A stretch of DNA of 64,000 nucleotides from CAYPHY01 sp964410625. GTDB taxonomy: Bacteria > Chloroflexota > Anaerolineae > Promineifilales > Promineifilaceae. The notes under the pieces were generated by a model, which did not search any database, was not told the DNA's origin, and saw only the letters and a list, made by a program, of their open reading frames with translations. Positions 56,963 through 64,000 of the stretch are shown here, piece after piece (positions within the stretch are counted from its first letter, which is position 1; each line of letters starts with the position of its first letter). The translations under genes were made by a program, and so were the position numbers. The stretch spans positions 186,001-250,000 of the forward strand of contig CAYPHY010000001.1 in NCBI GenBank assembly GCA_964410625.1, given 5' to 3'.

Positions 56963-57885
56963 AATAGGCCAAGCTCTAGCTGCTTTAACTTAGAATGAGC
57001 GTTACGCTTTTGTGAATCACGATCGATTGACAAGCGTATTTCACGAGCTAAAGCAGGGGAAATGTATAAGGACTCGAATGTTTCAGCTTTTTTCCCCAAG
57101 AGAGTAGCCTGGCTTGACCTTCCAGCATATATCTCCATTCGGCAAAGCCCAAGTTTAGGCGGTAATTTCCTGCCATAGGCTCTATCCCCTGTTCGGCCGT
57201 CATAGCTTAATAGGAACTTTACCTTTCGCTTATTAAGTTCAGAAAGAAACTCAATTATTTCTTCTATTTCTGTACCACAGTAATAGCGCGGATCACGATT
57301 TTGAGAAGTGCCTTGATAGGGAGGGTCTAAATAAACCAAATCTGTGCTGGAAACTATGTCGAGAGTTGCCCAATAGCTATCGCTACTGATAGTTGTTCTT
57401 CCGTGTAGAAGTCGCGACATGGCAAATATCTCCTGTCGCATACTTTTCGGCCGTCGCCCCCGTCGTCTGTTATCAGGGCTTTGATTGAACTGCCCTTCCG
57501 TGTTATACCGTACTGAAGCTTTTACACACCTTGCCAATAAATAGAGGAGGTGTACGGGTTTATGAGAAAGATTAAACTGCCAGCGAATGTCGTCGTAAAA
57601 TGCTCTTTCCCGACCAAGCTGTGCTAACCAAAGCTTTTCATACTCATCCGCTATTTGTTGTGGATGGTTGATTATCATTTCAACCAAATCCATCAAGGGC
57701 TTATTCAAATCGTTTAGATAAAAGTGGGTAGCTCGTTCGTGAAAAGCGGCCGCTACAGAAACGGCCGCCGACCCCGCAAAAGGCTCAATGAGCGTATGTA
57801 CCTCTTGAGGAAATTGAGCTAAAATTTGCCACGCGATATTTCGTTTGCTGCCTTGATACGGGATTGGTTGGGGTATTGTCGTCAT
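56959..57885 (-). CDS. N6-adenine DNA methyltransferase, D12 class (Dam/DpnM-like)
   Basis: 308 aa from ATG at 57885; the upstream part of the frame has no start. SAM motif I EPFAGSAAVSVA, the class-defining PYQGSKRNIAWQI near the N-terminus and the catalytic DPPYQG (DLVYLDPPYQGTSQN). Modifies adenine in a short palindrome, protecting against the HNH enzyme encoded downstream. No Shine-Dalgarno sequence is visible before the ATG. Low GC suggests horizontal origin. An in-frame extension to 57966 is unlikely. Confidence 0.9.
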   Translation of the reverse strand: MTTIPQPIPYQGSKRNIAWQILAQFPQEVHTLIEPFAGSAAVSVAAAFHERATHFYLNDLNKPLMDLVEMIINHPQQIADEYEKLWLAQLGRERAFYDDIRWQFNLSHKPVHLLYLLARCVKASVRYNTEGQFNQSPDNRRRGRRPKSMRQEIFAMSRLLHGRTTISSDSYWATLDIVSSTDLVYLDPPYQGTSQNRDPRYYCGTEIEEIIEFLSELNKRKVKFLLSYDGRTGDRAYGRKLPPKLGLCRMEIYAGRSSQATLLGKKAETFESLYISPALAREIRLSIDRDSQKRNAHSKLKQLELGLL

Positions 57886-58024
57886 AACTAAGTTTTTTAC
57901 ATATATGACCCATAACGCCGAAACGAAAGAGATTTGTATTTTAGCCCAACGACTGTCTCGGAACAAACGTTTCAGGTTATTCAGGGAAGGAATTTAGAAG
58001 GCTGTTGATCTAACTGATTCATAA

Positions 58025-59749
58025 TCAGCTTTCGTTCCACTCAACGTGCAAAATCTCTGGAGCAACGAGCGTTAACCGAAAGTCTTGCCACTCAAAAGAA
58101 TCGCCGATTGACATTTGTGCGGCTTGTCGTTCCCAGGTGCAGACGAGGTTGTTCTCAATCGCCAGCGTGAAAAGACCGGCCAGCCAACCACCGACGGCGC
58201 ACCATTGATTGGCGTGGACAAAGTCGGGCCGCGTGGCCAGGAAGTAGCGTTCAAAGTCGGGGACACCGGTTAATGGATCGGTGTAGGTCAGAATATCGGC
58301 CGATGTCCGCCCATCCAAACTCAACACCTCCACCCGTTCATCCAGGAAATAGCGCAACTGCACTTCGGTCACGGCGATGGAGATGTTCTCTGCTCCAGCG
58401 ACGCCAAGCGCTCTTAACAAAGCTTCTGTTTGTGGCGGCCGTTCCTGTGGCGCGGCGATCAGCAAAGGCAAATTGGGGGAGTAATATTGCCGGTGGGCCG
58501 GGCCATAGACCACATCCAGCACCTCGTTGACGGTATAGCGACCCGGCACAAGGCGGCGGTAATAATCCAGCGCACTGGTTCCAACGATAAAGAGGGCAAT
58601 TAAAACAATGAATGGCACGGCCGCCCTTGCCAGCAGCGGCCGACGGTCATCCTCTACCATCCAGGCATAAGCAAGCTTCAACCCGGCCACACCTGCTAGA
58701 AAGAGAAAGGGGTAAAGCGGCAGGAAGTAGCGGCCGAAGGCCTCCGCCCCGACAACAAAGGAATAAAATATAAACCCGACTGCTACCAGCGCAACGGCCG
58801 CTAGTTGTGGATACCGGTCACGTAAAAACAGGGTTCGTCGCCCGGCAGCACGCCGTAGATCAACGAGCAGATGCCCGGCCGTAAGCAGGTATCCGGCGGC
58901 CAATGGGAGAAAGGCGGTTGCCAGGGAAACCAGGGCTTTGGGATGGAAGTAAAGGATACCGGAGATGAGCGTCAATGAACCTTGACGGCCGTTATAGAGC
59001 CGCGCTATCGAGGAATCTGTTACCAGGCGGCCGGTGATGCTGTATTGATAGCCATACCAGGGAGCGAGGACGACGACGGCCGCTGCCCCGATCAGCAGCA
59101 TTTGACCCACAAAGAACGCCCATTGGCTTCTGTTGGAAGGCCAGTTGCTTACCAGGTAAAGAGCCAAGGCCACCAGGCCGAATAGACCGCCGTCCGGCCG
59201 CGTCAGCAACATCCAGCCAACGAGCAGCCCAAGCGTGATACTACGCCCTGGCTTGATTCCATCGCGCCAGCGACCGGCCAACCAGACCAGCAAGAGTAGC
59301 TGCATCGCCGAGAGGATGTTTTCCAGGCCGCCCAACGCATTGGCGACAACGGTGGTATGGCCTAGCCAGAGCAGGAGCACGGCCGCCAGCCACAAGCCGC
59401 GCATCTCCCACTGTGCTTTCGCCACGCGATAGAGCAAGACGCCGCTGACCAGCCAGATAGCGAGATTGGTCAGGCTCAATAGTAGTGGCGTCCAACGGCC
59501 GACAAGCAGGTAATAGCCTGTCAGCAGCAGCGTCCAGAATGGGCTGGTCGAGGCGACGACGATTTCACCATTGGGGTTGTATTGGAACGGCCGTCCCATT
59601 GCGAAATTCTCGGCAATCGCCAAGTGTACCTGGGCATCCCCGGCCAGATTGAACACGAAGGGCGTGCCGACAATGAAGGCAACGGCCGCCAACCACAACC
59701 CCGCCACCCGCCACCGTTGGCGCAAAGCCCAACTGGCGACTGCCATCAT
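58025..59749 (-). CDS. Polytopic membrane glycosyltransferase (GT-C/ArnT-like)
   Basis: 574 aa with about eleven to twelve membrane helices in the N-terminal 400 residues; the first outer loop has the GT-C-type acidic pair (AGDAQVHLAIAENFAMGRPF). The C-terminal 150 residues are a soluble outer domain (YTVNEVLDVVYGPAHRQYYS). It probably adds a sugar from a polyprenyl-phosphate donor to a lipid or protein. Its start overlaps the upstream 192-aa gene by 4 nt. Confidence 0.85.
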   Translation of the reverse strand: MMAVASWALRQRWRVAGLWLAAVAFIVGTPFVFNLAGDAQVHLAIAENFAMGRPFQYNPNGEIVVASTSPFWTLLLTGYYLLVGRWTPLLLSLTNLAIWLVSGVLLYRVAKAQWEMRGLWLAAVLLLWLGHTTVVANALGGLENILSAMQLLLLVWLAGRWRDGIKPGRSITLGLLVGWMLLTRPDGGLFGLVALALYLVSNWPSNRSQWAFFVGQMLLIGAAAVVVLAPWYGYQYSITGRLVTDSSIARLYNGRQGSLTLISGILYFHPKALVSLATAFLPLAAGYLLTAGHLLVDLRRAAGRRTLFLRDRYPQLAAVALVAVGFIFYSFVVGAEAFGRYFLPLYPFLFLAGVAGLKLAYAWMVEDDRRPLLARAAVPFIVLIALFIVGTSALDYYRRLVPGRYTVNEVLDVVYGPAHRQYYSPNLPLLIAAPQERPPQTEALLRALGVAGAENISIAVTEVQLRYFLDERVEVLSLDGRTSADILTYTDPLTGVPDFERYFLATRPDFVHANQWCAVGGWLAGLFTLAIENNLVCTWERQAAQMSIGDSFEWQDFRLTLVAPEILHVEWNES

Positions 59750-60324
59750 TTGGCATCTCCGCCATTGGTTGATTGTGAATTGTCAACTGTCAATTGTGAA
59801 TGTTCCTCTGTCCCTCCGCTCCCCTGCTCTTTCTGTTCCAATCTCCCAATCTCTAATCTCTTAGTCTCGGCCTCTCTTTGCTCGCGCAAAATTGCAAACC
59901 GCCTGTCTACATACGGTTCCCCTTCCACAAACAGGTCGTTGATTTCGCGGGCGTCCTGGAAGCGGTCCCAGGTGGTGTGGATGAAGGTGATCCGCCGCCA
60001 GCGCAGGCTGATGATCGGCCGTTCCAACCGTTGCAGCGGCCCAAGCTGCACCTTGTAGTAGATTTTGTCGGCGCGGGGGTGGTCTGGTTCGTCGGGGAGC
60101 AGGTCGCGCCGCCGGAACAGCTCTTGCCCTAAGGTCGACGCGTAATAGTGGATCGCCCATTTCGCATCGCCGAAGGAACGGCCGAAGTAGAAGGCGAAAT
60201 ACTCGGCATATAGCCCCTTAGGGGCAAAGTCGAGGGGGATGCGATACCAGCCCTCGCGTTCGATCCGCGCGAAGTCGTCGGGGCGCGGCACATAAGCCAC
60301 CAGCACACGGTCTTCGGGGTACAT
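59746..60324 (-). CDS. Hypothetical protein with repeat-derived C-terminal tail
   Basis: 192 aa. The first about 150 residues (MYPEDRVLVAYVPRPDDFAR, YAEYFAFYFGRSFGDAKWAI, YYKVQLGPLQRLERPIISLR, FIHTTWDRFQDAREINDLF) are an unrecognised soluble domain with aromatic residues. The last 40 are odd: TKRLEIGRLEQKEQGSGG is encoded by a family D repeat (59838-59870) and HSQLTVDNSQSTNGG by a family F repeat (59765-59800). It is coupled to the membrane glycosyltransferase downstream. Function unknown. Confidence 0.78.
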   Translation of the reverse strand: MYPEDRVLVAYVPRPDDFARIEREGWYRIPLDFAPKGLYAEYFAFYFGRSFGDAKWAIHYYASTLGQELFRRRDLLPDEPDHPRADKIYYKVQLGPLQRLERPIISLRWRRITFIHTTWDRFQDAREINDLFVEGEPYVDRRFAILREQREAETKRLEIGRLEQKEQGSGGTEEHSQLTVDNSQSTNGGDAK

Positions 60325-60352
60325 CGGCCGCGATTATAGCTTATGCTTATCT

Positions 60353-60419
60353 TTTGACACGAATGGCACGAATTTCACGAATAACCTTTATTTCGTGTCA
60401 TTCGTGAAATTCGTGTCGA
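60353..60419. repeat. Family A inverted repeat
   Basis: ttttgacacgaatggcacga with the inverse atttcgtgtcattcgtgaaa, arms nearly perfect. Between the LysM gene stop and the 192-aa gene start. Confidence 0.85.
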
Positions 60420-60428
60420 AAAACTAAT

Positions 60429-60932
60429 CTACGGAATACACAACGTCTGCCCGGCGTAGATGCGGTTCAGGTTATAGATGCTGTTTGCCTCGGCGATGGC
60501 GAAGGCGCTGACGCCGTATACGCTGCTAATGCCCAATAGCGTCTGCCCATAGCCCACATGATGATAGTGGCGGCAAGCGGGAGCGGGGTAGGTTGGCTGA
60601 GGAGGTGGGGGTGGGGCCGGGGCCGGCGGCGTATAGCCGATAGGGATGAAGATGTTGGTTCCGGAGTAGATCAGGTTGGGATTGGTGATGTGGGGGTTGG
60701 CGGCGAGGATTGCGGCCGTCGAAACCCCATAACGCGAGGCGATTAACGAAAGATATTCACCAATTTGCACTGTATGATAAACGCCCTGCTGCGCTTCGCC
60801 CGGAGCAGCATAGCTGGTGGAGGTCAATGCCAACAACAACCCCAACACCAGGCAGATGAGCAGCAGTACTTTGTGGCGTGGGTGCAGTGGATTTAGTGGA
60901 TGCCGTTTATTTACCCAAAAACGATGCTTCAT
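60429..60932 (-). CDS. Secreted protein with two LysM domains
   Basis: 167 aa from the second ATG (60932), which has GGAGGG at proper spacing; the first ATG overlaps it. Signal peptide (VLLLICLVLGLLLALTSTSYAA), LysM 1 at about 50-97 (YHTVQIGEYLSLIASRYGVS), a Pro-rich linker (APAPPPPPQP), LysM 2 at 120-167 (GYGQTLLGISSVYGVSAFAI). LysM binds peptidoglycan or chitin-type glycans, so it is a cell-wall-associated protein without a catalytic domain. Confidence 0.92.
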   Translation of the reverse strand: MKHRFWVNKRHPLNPLHPRHKVLLLICLVLGLLLALTSTSYAAPGEAQQGVYHTVQIGEYLSLIASRYGVSTAAILAANPHITNPNLIYSGTNIFIPIGYTPPAPAPPPPPQPTYPAPACRHYHHVGYGQTLLGISSVYGVSAFAIAEANSIYNLNRIYAGQTLCIP

Positions 60933-60993
60933 CATACCCTCCGTACTACTATGTCCTATTTTATTCTATGTGACATAATATATTGTCGCCAGA

Positions 60994-61033
60994 TAAAAAA
61001 ACCTCCCGACACGATGCGACCTGCCGGGAGGTT
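60994..61033 (-). terminator. Rho-independent terminator of efp
   Basis: On the minus strand AACCTCCCGGCAGG...GTCGGGAGGTT forms a stem followed by seven T residues (TTTTTTTATC). Confidence 0.85.
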
Positions 61034-61044
61034 GATTAGAAACC

Positions 61045-61602
61045 TTAGACGCGGGTGATATACTCGCCCGTTTCCGTGTTCACACGAATCCGGTCGCCCA
61101 CCTGGATGAAGAGAGGCGTCCGTACTTTTAAGCCCGTTTCCGTCACCACATCTTTGGTTGCGCCAGTAGCCGTATCTCCGGCAATGGCATGTTCCGCCTC
61201 AACGACGTCAAACTCCATTGTTTTCGGCAGATCATAATCAATGAGTTCACCCTCATAAGAGAGCAGCTCCAGTTCCATGTTGTCGCGCAAAAAGTGGCGA
61301 TCTTCCTCCAACACGACATGGGGCACATTGCGCTGCTCATAGGTGTCGGTGTCCATAAAGACATAGAACTGGCCGTCGTCGTAGAGGAATTGGTACGGCC
61401 GCTTGTCCAGCCGCACATCTTCCACGCGGTCGCCGGAGGAAAAGGTGACTTCTTTGTTGGTTCCGGTGCGTAAATTGCGTACTCGGACGCGAATCGTCGC
61501 CTTGCCGCGGCCGGGCTTGCTGTGGCTATATTCAGTTACTTTTAAGAGTTCGCCGTCGTGGATGAAATTCACCCCGCGGCGTAATTGGTTTACATCAATC
61601 AT
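61045..61602 (-). CDS. efp: Translation elongation factor P
   Basis: 185 aa. KOW-like domain 1 (MIDVNQLRRGVNFIHDGELL), two OB domains (YVFMDTDTYEQRNVPHV, LIDYDLPKTMEFDVVEAEHA, KVRTPLFIQVGDRIRVNTET). EF-P rescues ribosomes stalled on Pro-Pro. The domain-1 loop tip reads KPGRGKA, so the position of E. coli Lys34 is Arg32. GGAGC lies 13 nt before the ATG at 61602; the longer frame is repeat sequence. Confidence 0.97.
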   Translation of the reverse strand: MIDVNQLRRGVNFIHDGELLKVTEYSHSKPGRGKATIRVRVRNLRTGTNKEVTFSSGDRVEDVRLDKRPYQFLYDDGQFYVFMDTDTYEQRNVPHVVLEEDRHFLRDNMELELLSYEGELIDYDLPKTMEFDVVEAEHAIAGDTATGATKDVVTETGLKVRTPLFIQVGDRIRVNTETGEYITRV

Positions 61603-61784
61603 ACGAAGTGTTGCTCCTGGCTGGAGAATGGGTATTGGTCTATTGGTTGTTAAGTCGGGATGCTGGTTCATGGGTCGGCCGCTAAGCACCCAACCTGACA
61701 TAACACACATCTTACTACTTCCAGTTTAGCATAATTCTGGTCGGGTTGGCAATGGATTGGCTGCGACTGGGTATATAGGAGTAG

Positions 61785-61832
61785 CCCGGTTTGCCTAAAC
61801 CGGAAGCTCGCGGGTTAGCAACCCACGCTACA
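61785..61832. repeat. Family H-type palindromes
   Basis: cccggtttgcctaaaccgg and cgcgggttagcaacccacgc, two small inverted repeats side by side, upstream of efp and downstream of the SLC13 gene. Relatives: 17176-17203 and 42261-42318. Confidence 0.6.
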
Positions 61833-61834
61833 CA

Positions 61835-63661
61835 CTATCCGCCAGCCCACAAGAGTTGTGCCAATATGACGACGATGATAGCGACCAAAAAGGTTAAGGG
61901 GGTTCCCACGCGGAGGAAATCGGAGAATTGGTAGCGGCCGGGGCCATAGATCAGCAGATTGCCATGGTGGCCTATGGGGGTGAAGAAGGAGGCGACGGCG
62001 GCCATCGCGACTGAGATCACATAGGGTTCTGGGGGCTGGTCCAGCCCGTTTGCCAGGGCCACGGCGACCGGCGCGAGCAGCGCAGTGGTGGCTGAATCGG
62101 ACATCAGTTGGGTGATCACCGCCGCGACCAGAAAGAGCAAGAGCAAAATCGCCAGTGGCGGCCAACCGCCGACCATCGCTTGCAACCAACCGGCCATCAG
62201 CTCGGCCGTTCCCGTCTCCGACATCGCCAGCCCCAGCGGGATGGCCCCGGCGATAAAGACAAAGATGCGAATGTCAATGGATTGGTAAGCCTGGCGCAAG
62301 GTTAGGCAGCGGGCCAAGACGACGGCCGCCGCCCCAGCCAACACCGCAATGGTAATTGGCAACACATTAAAGGCGGCGAGCAAGATGGTGGCGACCATGA
62401 TTAATCCGGCGAGAGGGGCCTTGTGCCGTCGTCGTGGTTGTCCCTGGAAGGGAACCAGCATCAGAAAAGAGCGATGGCCGGTCATCCGCCCCAACGCTTC
62501 TTCGTCCCCCAACAAAACCAGCACATCCCCGGCCCGCAGCTTGACCCGCGCCAACTCCGTTTGCAGCCAGCCCCGTTGTCGCCACAGGCCAACCACAACC
62601 GCCCCAAACTGTTGGTGAAAGTCGATCTGCCCAATGCTGCGGCCGATAAAATCCGATGCCGGCGCAACCACCGCCTGCACCAACCGGTCGGCCATCGTTT
62701 CTGCCTCGTTGTTGCCGCCTGATTTTTCTGGTTCTGTCAGGTTGTATTGAATCACCGGCCGCAGCGCCACCCCCGGCGTGTCTTCAATGGCTACCAGTTC
62801 ATCCGGCGTGGTGCGCACCAGCAATACATCTCCTTCGTGCACCGGTTTGTCGCCATACGGCCGTTCCTGTGTACGACCATCCCGCAGCCAACCGACCACA
62901 CGTAAATGCTGATGCTCATCTTCCTCAATTTCCCCAATCGTCTGGCCGATCAGCGGTGAATCCTCAATGATGACCAACTCGGTGTAATAACCATCTAGCC
63001 GGAAACGGTCCTCCTGGCTATCGCCGCCCTGGTGGTCGGGTAGCAAGAAACGGCCGAACAACAGCACAAACAGCGTTCCGGCCACCGTCAGTGCCAGGCC
63101 AATCGGCGCAATGGTGAAGATGCCCAAGCCAGGCTGCCCCGCCTGGCGCAAAATGCCATCGGCGATTAGAAAGGCGGGTGCGCCGATAATGGTGATGGTC
63201 GTTCCCAGGGAAGCGGCAAACGACATCGGCATCAGCAGCCGCGAGGGGGAGATATTCTGTTCCTGGCTGAGGCGGAGCGTCACCGGCAGCATGATCGCTG
63301 TCATCGTCACATGATGGGTGAAGGCGGAAAGACCGGCCACCGCCAGCATGATCACCGTCAAAATGCGATTGTAGCCCTGACCGGCGAGGCGGCCGATCCA
63401 ATATCCCAAGCGGTCGGATAGGCCGGTGCGGAAGAGCGACTCGCTGAGGACAAAGACGGCGGCGATGATGATCGCCGGTTCGCTGCTGAAACCCGATAGC
63501 GCCTCCTCCGGCGTTAGAATGCCGCTGATGGCCAGCGCCAGAATGATCAGGATAGCCGTCAGATCGAGGCGGATGCGCTCAGTCAGCAGCAACACAAAGG
63601 CGGCGATCAAAATCGCAAATAGAATCCATTGCTGTGTGGCAAGCCCACTCAGAAACGACAT
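61835..63661 (-). CDS. SLC13/DASS-family anion transporter with two RCK_C domains
   Basis: 608 aa. Two five-to-six-helix repeats (residues 10-200 and 430-600) with the transporter hallmark loops (FTHHVTMTAIMLPVTLRLS, SLGTTITIIGAPAFLIADG and, in the second half, QLMSDSATTALLAPVAVALA). Two cytosolic TrkA-C/RCK_C domains sit between them (about 210-290, 315-395). Probable substrates are sulfate, phosphate or dicarboxylates with Na+; the RCK_C domains may sense a ligand. No neighbour refines the substrate. Confidence 0.9.
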   Translation of the reverse strand: MSFLSGLATQQWILFAILIAAFVLLLTERIRLDLTAILIILALAISGILTPEEALSGFSSEPAIIIAAVFVLSESLFRTGLSDRLGYWIGRLAGQGYNRILTVIMLAVAGLSAFTHHVTMTAIMLPVTLRLSQEQNISPSRLLMPMSFAASLGTTITIIGAPAFLIADGILRQAGQPGLGIFTIAPIGLALTVAGTLFVLLFGRFLLPDHQGGDSQEDRFRLDGYYTELVIIEDSPLIGQTIGEIEEDEHQHLRVVGWLRDGRTQERPYGDKPVHEGDVLLVRTTPDELVAIEDTPGVALRPVIQYNLTEPEKSGGNNEAETMADRLVQAVVAPASDFIGRSIGQIDFHQQFGAVVVGLWRQRGWLQTELARVKLRAGDVLVLLGDEEALGRMTGHRSFLMLVPFQGQPRRRHKAPLAGLIMVATILLAAFNVLPITIAVLAGAAAVVLARCLTLRQAYQSIDIRIFVFIAGAIPLGLAMSETGTAELMAGWLQAMVGGWPPLAILLLLFLVAAVITQLMSDSATTALLAPVAVALANGLDQPPEPYVISVAMAAVASFFTPIGHHGNLLIYGPGRYQFSDFLRVGTPLTFLVAIIVVILAQLLWAGG

Positions 63662-63685
63662 AAGAACTTTCCTGAGAATAGCTCA

Positions 63686-63780
63686 CGCAAAGCACGCCAA
63701 GACCCAAGACGTAAAGCATAAAAACTTGGCGACCCTTTGACTTCGCTCAGGGTAGTCTATTTGCGCGAGACACTTTCATC
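63686..63780. repeat. Degenerate intergenic repeats
   Basis: cacgcaaagcacgccaagac plus cataaaaacttggcgacc form an imperfect palindrome; tttgacttcgctcagggt (63737-63754) is a REP-type unit seen in many bacterial genomes. A relative of the first part is at 31272-31312. Confidence 0.55.
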
Positions 63781-63843
63781 CCTCCGGTGCGCTGCCGCGC
63801 CTCATAACGTCTGTAGAATCGCTGTTTTCGAGCTTGTTTTATC

Positions 63844-64000
63844 TCAATTTGCAGGGGTAGCAAGATAGATCACGCTCTCGCTCACGGCGTTTACCTGAGA
63901 AGTGGGAATCAACGCTCGTTTCGACGGTTTTTTGTCCTGACGAACGATCAGGTGGGTGATTGTGGAGTTCTGTGGTTGGACTACCACATCCAGCAGACGG
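63844..64000 (-). CDS. PRC-barrel-like domain protein, partial at the right edge
   Basis: The frame runs from the window edge to TGA at 63844-63846; 51 codons are visible. They read RLLDVVVQPQNSTITHLIVR then ALIPTSQVNAVSESVIYL, the pattern of a PRC-barrel (G-K-V-x-D-h-h-h then hTHLhh). PRC-barrels bind RNA or photosynthetic/ribosomal partners. The N-terminus is off the window. No start can be assigned. Confidence 0.6.
   Translation of the reverse strand, partial: RLLDVVVQPQNSTITHLIVRQDKKPSKRALIPTSQVNAVSESVIYLATPAN

Overview
The window reads as a chromosomal piece of an uncultured-type Chloroflexota bacterium, probably Anaerolineae-like. This is an inference from gene content: lipoproteins with long Thr/Pro or Asn/Asp linkers, fused GlyRS, UbiA, PHP and CPBP proteins, several LuxR-type two-component systems, and many small dispersed repeats. 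No rRNA is present to fix the taxonomy. Most genes are GC-rich and dense in the palindrome CGGCCG. Two stretches (1.6-2.8 kb and 56.2-58.0 kb) are visibly AT-richer and look acquired.

Layout. 0-1.6 kb: a decaying array of SRPBCC/AHSA1 genes. 2.8-8.8 kb: a complete Opp/Dpp-type ABC importer operon on the minus strand. 9.2-12.4 kb: a uracil-DNA-glycosylase/HhH fusion and small genes. 12.6-16.3 kb: glycosyltransferase, PHP, lipid kinase and flippase-like genes. 16.5-20.7 kb: an island of toxin-antitoxin-like genes (one intact Phd/VapC pair, orphan antitoxins, two broken toxins) around thiD. 20.7-24.6 kb: a B-family polymerase with degenerate active-site motifs, a RecA-like protein without a Walker A motif, a small protein and a LuxR-type regulator, behind a GAAC-N4-GTTC box. 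24.8-31.2 kb: acetyltransferase, methyltransferase, a DUF1998 helicase carrying an HNH domain, a THUMP methylase and UbiA. 32-36.4 kb: a candidate small RNA, a two-component system and a CPBP protease. 36.5-42.2 kb: a PadR-controlled membrane-protein operon, an ECF sigma/anti-sigma pair, a secreted protein and tRNA-Lys. 42.3-51.7 kb: recO, glyQS, a second two-component system, an Lgt-like protein, an aldolase and a YciI protein. 51.9-56.2 kb: an NTF2-like protein, a DmpA-type peptidase, a lipoprotein and an RHH protein. 56.2-58 kb: an HNH/N6-adenine methylase pair. 58-64 kb: a membrane glycosyltransferase, LysM protein, efp, an SLC13 transporter and the edge of a PRC-barrel gene.

The strongest candidate for an undescribed system is the 20.7-24.6 kb cassette. 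The gene order (regulator, RecA-like, 81-aa protein, PolB2-like polymerase), the overlaps and the SOS-type box suggest a damage-inducible module that handles DNA. It is analogous in layout, not in sequence, to ImuA-ImuB-DnaE2 mutasomes. Other unusual items are a UDG without any cysteine, a helicase-HNH protein, and a 200-nt candidate sRNA with C-rich loops.

A second theme is repeats. At least eight short dispersed families sit between genes: GACACGAAT, AGAAACCSGGTTTCT, ACGCAGATGACGC, CCAATCTC, GGTAATCGG, TTAATGGTCAAT, GGTGTATTGG and CGCGCTACG types. Several have invaded coding sequence. They supply the first and last codons of thiD, two in-frame insertions in the DmpA-type peptidase and the C-terminal tail of a 192-aa protein.
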